Below, piece by piece: positions 40,634-50,767 of a DNA stretch of 64,000 nt (position 1 is its first letter; every line of letters begins with the position of its first letter). Source of the stretch: Bursaphelenchus xylophilus (lineage: Eukaryota; Nematoda; Chromadorea; Rhabditida; Aphelenchoididae). Position numbers and translations under genes: made by a program. Below the pieces are notes generated by a model that was given only the letters and a program-made list of their open reading frames with translations, made no database searches and was not told where the DNA came from. Where the stretch lies: NCBI GenBank assembly GCA_904066235.2, contig CAJFCV020000003.1, positions 1,922,001-1,986,000 of the forward strand, written 5' to 3'.

Positions 40634-41277
40634 ATGAAATTTGCACTTGTTTTACTCTTATCTCTGATTACATTTGCCGTGCCAACGGCAGCTGACCCCT
40701 TTCAGCCGAACAGCAAGCCCGGAAAGGAGTTGTTGGATCTGACTGAAGAGAGAATCAACCAGAAAAGCAACAGCTCCTATTACCAGAAGATTACCAAGTT
40801 CATTGACGGTACAATTGGCGCTGGAGATTTGCTGTGGTTTGCCAAGTTTCGTATCGAAATGGCAGATACTAACTGCTTGAAGTCTAGGGTAAGAAAATCA
40901 TAGAGATATACCAGGAAGCCGGGAAAATACTGAGCACTCTGTTGCATCGAAAATCGTATCGCTGTGTAGAAAATGAACCGTGTCGCAGAAAAGTGTTTAA
41001 AAATGGTTTTCCCTTCAGCGACGCGAAAAAAACGTGGCAATTAAGGCCGAATTGAAGCCTTTGAGCCTCTGAAAACCAAAGCCAGTTATATGTACAGGCT
41101 TTATTATAATTGCAGAAGGATTGCAAGACCGCGGCGAAAGTGACCACCAAAAAGCGGCACTACTACAAGGTGGAGATTGATGTTGTTCCGCCCAGAATCC
41201 AGCGGTCTCAGGTCTACTTCGAACCCATTCCAAAGCCGGACGTGTCAGGAAAGTCGACCACCATTTCGATCAGCTAA
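40634..41277 (+). CDS. Secreted cystatin-like protein 6
   Basis: Exons 40634-40888 and 41116-41277 give 138 aa. Signal peptide MKFALVLLLSLITFAVPTAA. The body reads ELLDLTEERINQKSNSSYYQ, then KFIDGTIGAGDLLWFAKF, RIEMADTNCLKSR and KDCKTAAKVTTKKRHYYKVE. It is nearly identical to gene 5 in exon 1 and to genes 4 and 5 in exon 2, so the three are recent duplicates. The intron has a decayed B1 (40910-41030). Substitutions cluster in the loop after IDGTI and in the last third (DVVPPRIQRSQVYFEP), which are the exposed loops of the cystatin fold if the assignment holds. Confidence 0.67.
40910..41030. repeat. Decayed B1 MITE in gene 6 intron
   Basis: AGCCGGGAAAATACTGAGCA to CTTCAGCGACGCG. Confidence 0.6.
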
Positions 41278-41444
41278 ATACGGCTGTTTTAAGTGATATG
41301 CTGATCATGATCAAAACCATTGAGTAAATTTTTAAGTAATCGTAAGGAACCGCAAATAGATTTGCTAAAAAAGGCTCTCCTAAAGCAATTCAAATGTAAT
41401 AGATGTTTTGGTATCTTATACCGAGATTCTTTAATTATTTTAGT

Positions 41445-41597
41445 ATCAGTCTGTCGGGAAAATAATGTGGACTTTTCGCATAAAAATATCTAGCCTTGTT
41501 GCAGTCGTACACTAAATCTTGAGCCGTGGCTAGCCGCCGCAAAGCGATGGTGGGCGATTTCAACGGGCATTCCACATTATTTTCCAGACAGTCTGAT
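41445..41597. repeat. MITE family B2
   Basis: ATCAGTCTGTCGGGAAAATA followed by ATGTGGAC, and TCCACATTATTTTCCAGACA at right. It shares its ends with B1 but has a different interior (GCCGCCGCAAAGCGATGG). Confidence 0.75.
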
Positions 41598-41601
41598 AAC
41601 A

Positions 41602-41735
41602 CTCTGTCGGTGAAATAATGTACTCTGTCACTTCGAAAGTCGCATCGCAACCACGGCCAGCCGTCGCAAAACGGGTGTGGGCGATTTCAACGCGCAATTC
41701 ACATTATTTTTCCGACAGACTGGTACGTTGAATAC
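41602..41735. repeat. MITE family B2, second copy
   Basis: CTCTGTCGGTGAAATAATGT to CATTATTTTTCCGACAGACTG; adjacent to the preceding copy. Confidence 0.65.
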
Positions 41736-42168
41736 AGGTTGTTGTGAGTTCAAAAGAGCAGAAAATTTATGTGTTTGTCCCGCTGTACAGAGGTTAATTT
41801 CGGAGCAAATTTTGACTATTCGAAATTGAGCGAGCGGCCGCTATTCTTCGCTGTGTGGGAGTTCGCTGTGCAGAGGCTTCAGTGATTCGATTCAGATTAC
41901 ATGTGTCACTAATCACAGGTAGAAAATCCTGGAGTGAATCAGGATGGTTTCTATTGTCCAGTCAATCAAAAGTCATCCCATCGCTGGCTATAACTCTTTG
42001 GTTTTTCGTATCCTTGGGCGTCTGAGCGGGTGTGCTCCGAGGGGCTTCATGTTAAAATTGGAAAACTGTTTAGAAGTACGTATTTTGGAGCCCACAATTG
42101 TCAGTACTTTATCCTTATGCGTAATGAACCCTGTCTGATAGGAAATTCAGCGGTTACAAAATTTATTA

Positions 42169-43372
42169 GGTTGTATAATATGTTATGACCATTTTCTTGC
42201 AAAAGTTTGAAGTCGATTATTTCCTAGCTCAGATCCCTCCTTAGTTCAACATACCTATAGACTAATAGAGGCTTATCGAAGTTTCATCTAGTGCGTATTG
42301 CAAAGTCTTACGGCATAGCCGCAATTTTCTATTGCTAAAAACGCGGAAGTGCCCCGATTTTGGCAGGGTTCGAAACAACTCAAGTCACGTCTCTCTGCCA
42401 GCCGCTGCTGGTCTCGGATTGGTGTTATTGTAATCTTCAAGGGTCGTAGAAGGCGCTGACACGGCATCGTTACTAGGTAGCAGTGACAACTCATTTTATG
42501 AGCTGTTTTTCCGGAAGGTTACCGAAGCCGTCGCCTGAAAAGGCGTCTAAAAAGTTTAGCGCCCGGGGTTTCTGTTGTATATTGTTATAACTCGTAGTAA
42601 TACGAGATCACATACCTGTTGTCACACCAGGCAAATTTTGGAGCATGCAGTAATTGGAACCTCCAGAAAAATTTAAGAATTAGCAGAATTTTTGATGATC
42701 CAATTGAGTTTCAATTTTTTAGAACTTAACCGCCGCAAACTATAAGAACATATACTGTCGTTTTTGCCAAGGTATGTAGTGTACATAACCACCAAAAACA
42801 GCTCTTCACAAGATGGCGCTAGCGCGTACTCAATAAATGTTTTGAACTCTAGTCCAGCGGCCCGCAAAATGTAACGCTTTGAATGAAATTCCTTATTGTC
42901 ACCAGATACAAGCAGTTTCTGATTTGAGTAGGTTATCAAAACGCAACTCATAAGTGACTCTTTACGGCTGAACCACGTTATTTGAGGTGGGATTAATTCG
43001 AAACGAATCAGGGTGCATAACAATGAAGGTATACCTCAATTTATATTTTGAACAGTAAAGCTCAGGTGGGGGACGCAGAGTTAATCCTGCGCAGCGTATT
43101 TAAAAAGGACGCCTCTAGTGCCCTACAGAAGCATTGTCATTACCAGCCTCTCAGAATTCTCAGATTTAAGGCGTATTTTTGCTTTAGCACCTTGGGATGC
43201 CCTCATTTCTTAATTTCTTTTCTCCGATGCTTTAGCCAGAAGCCGATGTGCTACTGGTTCCTGTAATCTACTGTCTCCACCCTACCCAGCGGTATGCTAT
43301 TCAACTCTGAAAAAAGCATCATTAAAGTTTTAGTAATTTTAAAAAATTATGGTCATAACTTATTATACAACC
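42169..43372. mobile_element. 1.2-kb mariner-type element
   Basis: Ends GGTTGTATAATATGTTATGA and its inverse (25 bp with one mismatch), with TA on both sides (42167-42168, 43373-43374). The GGTTG start is common in mariner elements. The longest internal frame (minus, 42673-43023, 116 codons) shows no DD34D or DD34E motif that I can recognise, so the element appears non-autonomous. Confidence 0.7.
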
Positions 43373-43546
43373 TAATAATTTTAAACCAAAAAGAACCTCC
43401 ATAACGTCTTTTTAAATTTTCAACTTTGACAATTTTTCAATCTCACTCTTTTTTATTGGCCATGCATATTCATTACTTCACAGTTATTACACATATTTAA
43501 GCTTTCCCGACAACCGTTTCAATCACAATTTCAAAGACTTGATATC

Positions 43547-44759
43547 ATGAAATTCCTGGCTCTTGTGGCTTTCCTGCCTGTTCTTGCGACCGCCGACCGT
43601 CCCTTCAATGAGACCGGCAGATTTGAGAAGGAAATGTTGGCGTTGGCTGAGAAGCGCATCAACGACGCCTGCAATTGCGCGTTCTACAGGAAGATCACGA
43701 AAGTCATTGACGGCGAGGTGGAGAAATTTAGGATGCTTTTGCTGACCACCTTCCGCATTGCCATGGGCGATACGGACTGCATGAAGAGGAGTGGGGTAGG
43801 TTGATTTGAAGACAAGTAAATTGGCTGACCAGGGAGAAGGGGATTTGAAGGGGGATCGACCGGTCGGTGAAGACGAGAAGACCAACGAGAGAAGTATTTA
43901 TTTCACACAATAGCAGGAAAAGTGATTATGAAGTGACCAGATCCGTGGCTTTTATAGGGAATGAGCGAACTTATGCAAATTTGGGTCTAGTGCCAACGAC
44001 AAGTTTGTACAGAGTCCGTACGAATCGCAAAGGAGGAAATGTTGGGTTAGGTTTTTGTGTCCCTATGCAAGGATTTGTCCCCATAAGAACAATTATCAGT
44101 CTGTTGGAAAAATAATGTGGGCTCGTCGCGCCTTAGAATCACCTATCAGTCTGTCGGAAAAATAACGTGGGCTCGTCGCGCCTTAGGCACCTATTGTCGC
44201 TGTGCGACAGCTACCCCAGGCTGCAGCTTTGGAACGTGACTGCGACATGGGGAGACATTTTGCTGCGACAAATCCACATTATTTTCCCGTCAAATCCACA
44301 TGATTTCCCCGATATACTAGTTGACCGATTTTTGGGGCCACCGGCGCCTTATGTTTTGGTTTGTGAATCCCACCGTAATATGCCATACAACGCATTCATA
44401 CAAAGAACAATTCGACTGGCCTCTGAGGCAATTCGAGGCAAGAATCTGTCGGGAAAATATTGAGAACCCCGTCAAAGATCGCATCGCAGTCCAGAAAATT
44501 AATTGTGTTGCAGCAAAATCAAGCTGCTGTTCGCCTAGCGCAGTGACATTGTACTCATTATTTTCCCGACAGACCGATACTTTCATCAAATCATTGATTT
44601 CAGATCGACTGCGCCAAGAAGGGAAGAGTAATCTCCAGCAGACGAGAATATTATAAGGTGGTCATTAAATCATACGGCTTTAAGCCGTATGATGTGAAAT
44701 TCCAACGCATCCCAAAGTCAGACATGCCTGGAAAGTCGACCACTGTTAACATCAGCTAA
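43547..44759 (+). CDS. Secreted cystatin-like protein 7
   Basis: Exons 43547-43795 and 44604-44759 give 134 aa. It is the most divergent intact member: signal peptide MKFLALVAFLPVLATA, then EKEMLALAEKRINDACNC, FYRKITKVIDGEVEK, TTFRIAMGDTDCMKRSG and IDCAKKGRV, ending VKFQRIPKSDMPGK. It keeps the two late cysteines and adds two in the helix end (ACNC). The intron lies in the same position as in the other genes and contains two overlapping B2 copies and one B1. AATAAA lies near 44775. QxVxG and PW motifs are absent. Confidence 0.65.
44100..44330. repeat. Nested B2 MITEs in gene 7 intron
   Basis: CAGTCTGTTGGAAAAATAAT and, 50 bases later, CAGTCTGTCGGAAAAATAAC; both continue with GTGGGCTCGTCGCGCCTTAG. 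One right end follows (CCACATTATTTTCCCGTC). Confidence 0.65.
44443..44580. repeat. MITE family B1 in gene 7 intron
   Basis: ATCTGTCGGGAAAATATTGA to CATTATTTTCCCGACAGAC, 23 bases before exon 2. Confidence 0.75.
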
Positions 44760-45557
44760 ATTAATATGTATCTTGAATAAAAATATGCGTAAATATTGAG
44801 CTTTGCAAGCGGCGCCTGGGGATTTGGTGCGCGATAGCGGCGAGGCGACACATTTTGGTGCGACGACCCACTGTTATTTTCCCGACAGACTGATACAAAC
44901 CAAAAATGAATGGATCGGGTCAACTGTTTCCTCACCCGTTTGGGTCAACTGTTCCCGCCGTAGAAAACCGTAATATCAGTATGTTGGGAAAATAATGTGG
45001 ATTTGCCGAAATGTCTCCCCTCGGGGCATAATGGAGTCGCCGTTTACCCGAGTTTCTCATTGTGATAAGGAAACCGTATTTTTACTGTGAGCGTCACCGC
45101 GGCGATTGTATAAATCCGGTTTAAATATCCATCCTCGAGCTATAATTCTCTTCCTTTCTTTCACTTTTTGTAATCTTTTTCTCGGTCGATTACATTACTT
45201 TCGCTGGAAAAAACGAATATCTCTTTTTTCTCAAGCTGCCTCTCTTTTCGCATTATCTCTTTCAAGAAGGGAATTTCATTTACAAAAGAAAGTCAGGACA
45301 TTAATTAGCGGCAATTTCCCCTCCTTTTTCTGGATGTTTCCTTCTTTGTTTCAAATAGAAATATGAGGGAAATGGAGGGATCCTTTATTCAAAATGGGTG
45401 ATTTTACAACAAAACATTTCTCTAACAATAAGGCGTTTTTCAACGTTTCCAAAAAGAATTTACAGATATGTCATCAGAAGCATACAATATCAGCGTTGAT
45501 GTTTACAATATTTCCACAAAAAAATGCAATTTTTCAACATCAAAAATGCCAAAAATA

Positions 45558-45708
45558 TCAGTCTGTCGGGAAAATAATGAGCACTCAGTCGCTGCGCCGA
45601 TCGTGTCGCTGAAATGAAAAGCATTTTGACTTTACGGCAAGACTCATTTTCTCATCCGCGATGCGGTTTTCGTTGCGACAGAGTGCTCATTATTTTCCCG
45701 ACAAACTG
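45558..45708. repeat. MITE family B1
   Basis: TCAGTCTGTCGGGAAAATAA to TTATTTTCCCGACAAACTG. Confidence 0.82.
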
Positions 45709-45710
45709 AC

Positions 45711-45860
45711 ATCAGACTGTCGGGAAAATAACGTGGAATTCCTCGGAATCGCCCATCGCTTTGCGAGGGCCAGCCTGGGCTGGAGATTGGGTGTGCGACT
45801 GCGACAAGGTTTAGACAATTTTCTGCGACAAATCCACATTATTTTCCCGACAGACTGATA
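45711..45860. repeat. MITE family B2
   Basis: ATCAGACTGTCGGGAAAATA and ACGTGGAATT interior, to CCACATTATTTTCCCGACAG. Two bases separate it from the preceding B1. Confidence 0.8.
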
Positions 45861-46365
45861 TCTCAACAAACACTTTGATTGAAACTCTATACAACCAATC
45901 ACAAGTGATCAAACAATTTATTTCAGTATATTTGCAACAGCCAGAGTGCTCAGTATTTTCCCGACAGAGTGATATAATGCAATTTATATCTGATATACCA
46001 CAAAAAATGCAATTTTTCAACGAAAAACTGGCAAAAGTATGATCTACAAAACAATTTTTTCTTGTCGCTGACCCTCTCCACACTTCCCATACTCTCTCCT
46101 CCGGGTGTTTTTTGGAAGGGTTTTTTTGCTAAATCACATCTTATTACGAAAACAACCCCGATACGTGACGAATATCACCCGGCGTTCCTTATCCAGCCGG
46201 TCGAACAAGTTGAACAGATCGTAAACCAAAAATAGCTCTGCCCGCTCTCCGCATCCGCCCTCCTCTCTCGCCCCGTAATTACAGTCCTCTTCCGTTCGAG
46301 CCCCCATTCTTTGCGCCCGAGGGGATGGTCCGTGAAGACCCTCCCATTCGAGTGGTGGATGCGGA

Positions 46366-46372
46366 TATAAAG
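46366..46372 (+). promoter_or_regulatory. TATA box of collagen gene
   Basis: TATAAAG, 61 bases before the ATG at 46427; a good spacing for a nematode collagen with a short leader. Confidence 0.6.
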
Positions 46373-46426
46373 AGCGATCTCCGCTTCCTTTCGCATCGTC
46401 ATTCCACCCACGCGAAGAGGTCGACG

Positions 46427-48789
46427 ATGGACGTGAAGCAGAAGCCTCAGAGTCTGAGGCCCATCGCGTTCGCGGCGACCGTGTTCAGCACCGTGGCCAT
46501 CACCGCCTGTCTGATCACGTTCCCGCTGATTCTGCACTACATTCAGACGCTGGAAAGCCATGTGCAGCTGGACCTGGACTTTTGCAAAGTGAGTTGGATG
46601 AGTTTTTAGAGAGATTACTGAAGTTCTGGACAAAGTTATAACCACACTTTTAAAATTGCTGTAACTTTTTTCGCTGTCGATAAAAATATGTCGTATTTGG
46701 CACCAATATTCAACGGTGTCCTACAAATATTGTGCCAGAAAATTATTTCGGGAAATTTCCCCAATTTTGAAAAAAGTTCAAAAAAAATTGGTCATACTGA
46801 TGAATATTGGTGCCAAACATGACACACTTTTATTGACAACCAAAAAAGTTACAGCAATTTTTCAAGTGTGGTTATAATTTTGTCCAGCACTGTATCAATC
46901 TGTCGGAAAAATAATGAGTCTATCGCAGCGAAAATCGCATCGCTGTCAAGAAAATGAATAGTGTCGCGAGAAAATCAAATTGCTCTTCACTTTAGCTACG
47001 CGACCGGCGCAGCGAAAATGTGCTCATTATTTTGCCGACAGACTGATACCCGAGACAAAAAGTCCTGATTACTTTGTCACACCTGGTGGTGTTTATCAGT
47101 CTGCCGGGAAAATAATGTGGACTCGTCGCGCCTTCAAATCGCCGCCCATTATCGCTACGCGTAGGCTCTGGCCGCGGGCGAAGATTTGTTGTGCGACTGC
47201 GACAAGGTGAGACATTTTGCTGCGACAAATCCACATTATTTTCCCGACAGACTACAGAAACCTTATTGTCAGTCCGTCGGGAAAATAATGACCGCAATGT
47301 CGCTGCGCCGATCGCGTCACTGCAGCCATAGGAAACTTGACTTTGCCGCGACGCGATTCATTTTCTCGTCGGCGAAGCGATTTTCAACGCGACGGAGTTC
47401 TCATTATTTTCCCGACAGACTTACAGTCCATTACAAGCTCGTTTTTTCCCCAAATAAGACTAGCAAAGTCTTCTTCCCACTATTCCTCCCATAAATCTCA
47501 TATTTTCAGTCGCGTTCCCGCGACATGTGGAAGGAAATGTTCGAGATTCGCACTGGCAACACCCGGGACTCGGCCAGACTGGCGCGCCTCGTCCTGAACC
47601 AGCGTCGTCTGCAGAAGCGCGACACTATCGCCGACTTCTGGAACCGTCGTTTGCACGATATGCAATTGCGCGACGAGCCGGTCGAACCGCAACGCGACTA
47701 CGCCCATGCTCCCACACCGAACACGTACGAGCAGCCCGAGCCCTCGTACGCCCCACCTCCGGCCCCAACCACCGCTCGCCCAACTTATGACCAGTTCGTG
47801 GAGACCCCATCGACTGGATGTTGTACTTGCCAACGAGGTCGTCCCGGACCCCCAGGCCCTCCGGGTCGCGACGGAATCCCCGGATTGGATGGTGAGCCAG
47901 GTCCGCTTGGCCCTCCCGGACCACCAGCCCCACCTGGACCGGACCCATTGAGCCTGTTCCCTCCGCAATGCCCGTGCGAAGCGCCGCAAGGAGATATCGG
48001 ACCGAAAGGCCCTCCCGGCCCCGACGGACCACCCGGCCCGCCAGGCCCGAACGGAGAAGATGGCAAACCCGGAGAGCAAGGCCCTCGAGGACCTCCTGGC
48101 TTGCCAGGACAACCAGGACAATCAGGAAGGCCCGGCCCGCCAGGAGAACCCGGAGTTTATCGGACCGAGGTTGGCCCACCCGGAAGACCGGGAGTCCCGG
48201 GACGTCCAGGCCCACCAGGACAGCCAGGACCTCCAGGAAAGGCTGGACCCGACGGACCAAGTGGAAAACAAGGTCCGCCCGGCCCACCAGGTCCACCCGG
48301 CCAACCAGGACCCAACGGTCAGCCGGGAAGTCCAGGACGCCCTGGAGATGTTGGTAAGTGTTGGATGGGGGGAGAAAAGGGCTTTAAAATGTGCTGATTT
48401 ATCAGTCTGTCGGGAATATAATGAGCGTCTTACAAGTCTCAAAAACTCCCATTTTCTTGGGTTGTTGTCGCAAACGTCTGTATTATTCTGTCGGGAAAAT
48501 AATGAGCATTCTGTCGCTGTGCCAATCGTGTCGCTGAAGTGAAAAGCAATTTGATTTTGCTGCGAGACAATTCATTTTTTCATGCGATTTTCGCTGCGAC
48601 AGCGTGCTCATTATTTTCCCGACAGACTGATACAGGCCTTTTTAACAATAAACCCAACTAATTGGAGGTTTAGAGGCTTGTATACCAAATTTCCAACAGT
48701 TTTTTTTAACCTTATTAATTTACTCTTTTTTAGGAGCCCCCGGAACCTGCGACCACTGTCCTCCAGCTCGTCTGGCTCCTGGCTATTAA
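46427..48789 (+). CDS. Cuticle collagen
   Basis: Structural protein of the nematode exoskeleton, secreted by the hypodermis. Three exons, 46427-46588, 47510-48353 and 48734-48789, give 353 aa. The N-terminal cuticle-collagen domain has a hydrophobic segment (about 12-38), then [18 protein letters not shown] and [16 protein letters not shown] basic RRLQKR (86-91) fits the subtilisin-type processing site. A Pro-rich spacer leads to TGCCTCQRG (156-164), after which Gly-X-Y repeats run with one break ([10 protein letters not shown]). The C-terminus is [15 protein letters not shown], typical of one col subgroup. Cysteine clusters flank the repeats as needed for trimer cross-links. I cannot choose an orthologue. 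Introns 1 and 2 carry five small transposons. AATAAA lies at 48851. Confidence 0.95.
46618..46892. repeat. Tc1-like MITE in collagen intron 1
   Basis: The right end, read inward, is TACAGTGCTGGACAAAATTA, very close to the published start of Tc1-type inverted repeats. The left end CTGAAGTTCTGGACAAAG is diverged. Arms share GTTATAACCACACTT and GCTGTAACTTTTTT. TA lies at both sides. Confidence 0.75.
46896..47047. repeat. MITE family B1 in collagen intron 1
   Basis: CAATCTGTCGGAAAAATAAT to CATTATTTTGCCGACAGACT. Confidence 0.75.
47095..47253. repeat. MITE family B2 in collagen intron 1
   Basis: ATCAGTCTGCCGGGAAAATA to CCACATTATTTTCCCGACAG. Confidence 0.78.
47270..47423. repeat. MITE family B1 in collagen intron 1
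   Basis: CAGTCCGTCGGGAAAATAAT to TCATTATTTTCCCGACAGAC; ends 86 bases before exon 2. Confidence 0.8.
48486..48632. repeat. MITE family B1 in collagen intron 2
   Basis: TTCTGTCGGGAAAATAATGA to TTATTTTCCCGACAGACTG. A 24-base fragment of the same end lies at 48402-48425. Confidence 0.8.
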
Positions 48790-48850
48790 GCCCTTCAACC
48801 TCAATGGACAGCAAATTTTGCGAAGCATCAAAAAATTGTGAAGCTATGAG

Positions 48851-48856
48851 AATAAA
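48851..48856 (+). terminator. Polyadenylation signal of collagen gene
   Basis: AATAAA, 62 bases after the stop codon. Confidence 0.6.
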
Positions 48857-48859
48857 CTT

Positions 48860-49461
48860 CCATTTACGGCAATTTCAAGTCCTCATTTTGGTCCAAAAAT
48901 TTCTCTTGTGTGACCGACTTTTTCTCCCAATTTTTTGACTGTTTTCTTTACAAAAGAGGGACTTCTGTCCCTCTAATGTCATCTCCGTATTTTCTCCGTT
49001 CCCATTTCCGACTGTAACCGTGGGCGATTGTCGGAATCCGGTTCTAATCTCCGTCTCCCACTTAATTCCTTTCCCTTTGTTCTCAATTTTCGTTTTTTTC
49101 TGGCGTAACGTCTCCGAACGACTGTTTTCTGACAGTCAAAGGCTTTGGAGAGGCGCACGGAAATATAAATCCACCAAAACGGAATCCGTAGAAATGAATC
49201 GCTGAAGACCGCTTTGTTCAGCCGACTTTTCCGTGCACAGCTGATTTCCAGTACTACTTAAAGCATGCAAGTAATGATTATAATAGAAAAAAATGGATTG
49301 GCTTTTCTAGATCAGCAAGGTCGATTACCCTGCACCCATACAGACCTCTCTGGAGCATCTCTTTTGGGCCTTTTCTGTATTTTTGGCGGAGAAAAGTCGG
49401 TTTTTCAAAGCAATATTATCGACTCCAATTCACAAAGAGTCTACGATTCTCGCCCCATCAA
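48860..49461. other. Intergenic, no gene seen
   Basis: No coding signal or repeat family recognised. Confidence 0.35.
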
Positions 49462-49770
49462 ATATTAGCATTTTCACAAAGTGCCTGGACATTTGTCGCG
49501 GCGCGCACTGTGCACAAAAGCCCCCGATTTTTTGCACCGTGCATTGACCTTTTTTTGGTTTTGCACTGTGCATTTGAAATATCGCTGCGACGTAAGCTTT
49601 TCTCAACAGCGCCGCTGCGATTTTGATCAGAAATGTGCACAGTGCAATCGGCTTTTTTGAGGTTTGCACGGTGCGCAAAGACAGAAATCCACAGTGCGTC
49701 GGCGACAAAAGTTCAAGATGCACTGTGCAAAAGCGAAATGATGTCCAGGCACTTTGTGAAAATGCTAATA
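49462..49770. repeat. TGCAC-rich palindromic element (family F)
   Basis: Ends ATATTAGCATTTTCACAAAG and the inverse (CTTTGTGAAAATGCTAATAT), followed inside by TGCCTGGACAT. The interior has several TGCACNGTGCA palindromes. A related copy lies at 61384-61962. Confidence 0.78.
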
Positions 49771-49806
49771 TCAGTCTGTCGGGGAAATAAAAAATCAGCA
49801 CTGTGT

Positions 49807-50034
49807 CGATGATCCAGTGGCAAAAAATGCAGCATTTTGCATCCGGGAAGTATCAAAAAATGTGGCAAAATGCTTCCCTCTCCGAATAAAAAACTCCGTT
49901 TTGAAGGGCTCCCTCACAAAAAGAGCGGGCGCGCAAATTTGAGCTTTTTTCACTTGCAGAGGGAAGCATTTTGCCACATTTTTGATCCTTACCGGATGCA
50001 AAATGGTACGTTTTTTGCCACTGGATCGGTTCCA
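49807..50034. repeat. Family A palindromic element
   Basis: ATGATCCAGTGGCAAAAAAT to TTTTTTGCCACTGGATCGG, with the CTCCCTCTCCGAA internal block. Confidence 0.72.
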
Positions 50035-50700
50035 CCACTTTTCACCACTTCAGGGTTCCACCACTTCAGGGTCTTTCAAGAAACGTGAAGGAAAGTCGGA
50101 GGCTATAACTTCTGGTATTTGAGGCTTTTCATTTGGGGATTTCGGGGACCCGGATCGACCAGTCAAATTGTTAGAACGACTTGAAAAAACGAGTGAATTT
50201 TGAAGTCATAAAAAACTAATGAAGAGGCCGTAATGGGTGTCAAAGACTAGTAATGACAACCAAACTACGACTGGCCAAAAAATGGCTGGCCAAGGTGTCA
50301 AAATCAAGAAGGAAGATTTTTTGCTCAGTTTTCAACGCGTTGGAAAGTTATTTCCATGTTTTTAACGTCATCTCTATCGAAACACCCGAATCCGACATTT
50401 CTTGGTGCTTTTCAACCGCAAAGGTCTCAAATTTCGAGATCATTTCGGACCGAAAAAACACTAGTTTTCGGGGTAAAAGTGGCCTCCTTCAAACGGTCGC
50501 AGCTACCTCAGTTTGCACTTTAAAAACTTGTTATTTCGTAGATAAAAACTAAAGTCTTTTAAAAATACATATTCCAAAAACGAAGTCTCTACGCCGCCTC
50601 CGCCGGAAGTTATGGCCTCCGACTTTTCCTCACGTTTATCGAAAGACTCTGTACAGTAACCTTTGAAAAAAAATCATCAAAAAACCTTGTAATACATCAC
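50035..50700. other. Intergenic, no gene seen
   Basis: 50560-50660 (TACGCCGCCTCCGCCGGAAG) resembles parts of 15235-15330 and 40385-40440. No gene. Confidence 0.4.
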
Positions 50701-50716
50701 GCAAAATTCGCAACTA

Positions 50717-50722
50717 TTTATT
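50717..50722 (-). terminator. Polyadenylation signal of NSL1-like gene
   Basis: AATAAA on the minus strand, 46 bases after the stop codon. Confidence 0.5.
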
Positions 50723-50767
50723 AATTCCACTATGTACAAGAAGATCGTCGTTCAATATTGTGCAGGA

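Larger units (their letters stand above)
44760..46360. other. Intergenic with several B MITEs
   Basis: Half elements at 44860-44895, 44974-45010 and 45943-45973. Full B1 at 45558-45708 and full B2 at 45711-45860 stand back to back. 46140-46360 is probably the collagen promoter. No gene. Confidence 0.6.

Noticed and set aside
42673..43023. 116-codon minus-strand frame inside the mariner-type element
   Set aside because: No helix-turn-helix or catalytic Asp motif seen; kept only as an unassigned frame within the element.
47498..48442. Long minus-strand and out-of-frame open frames over the collagen
   Set aside because: They are shadows of the Gly-Pro-rich Gly-X-Y coding strand; the plus frame has all collagen motifs.
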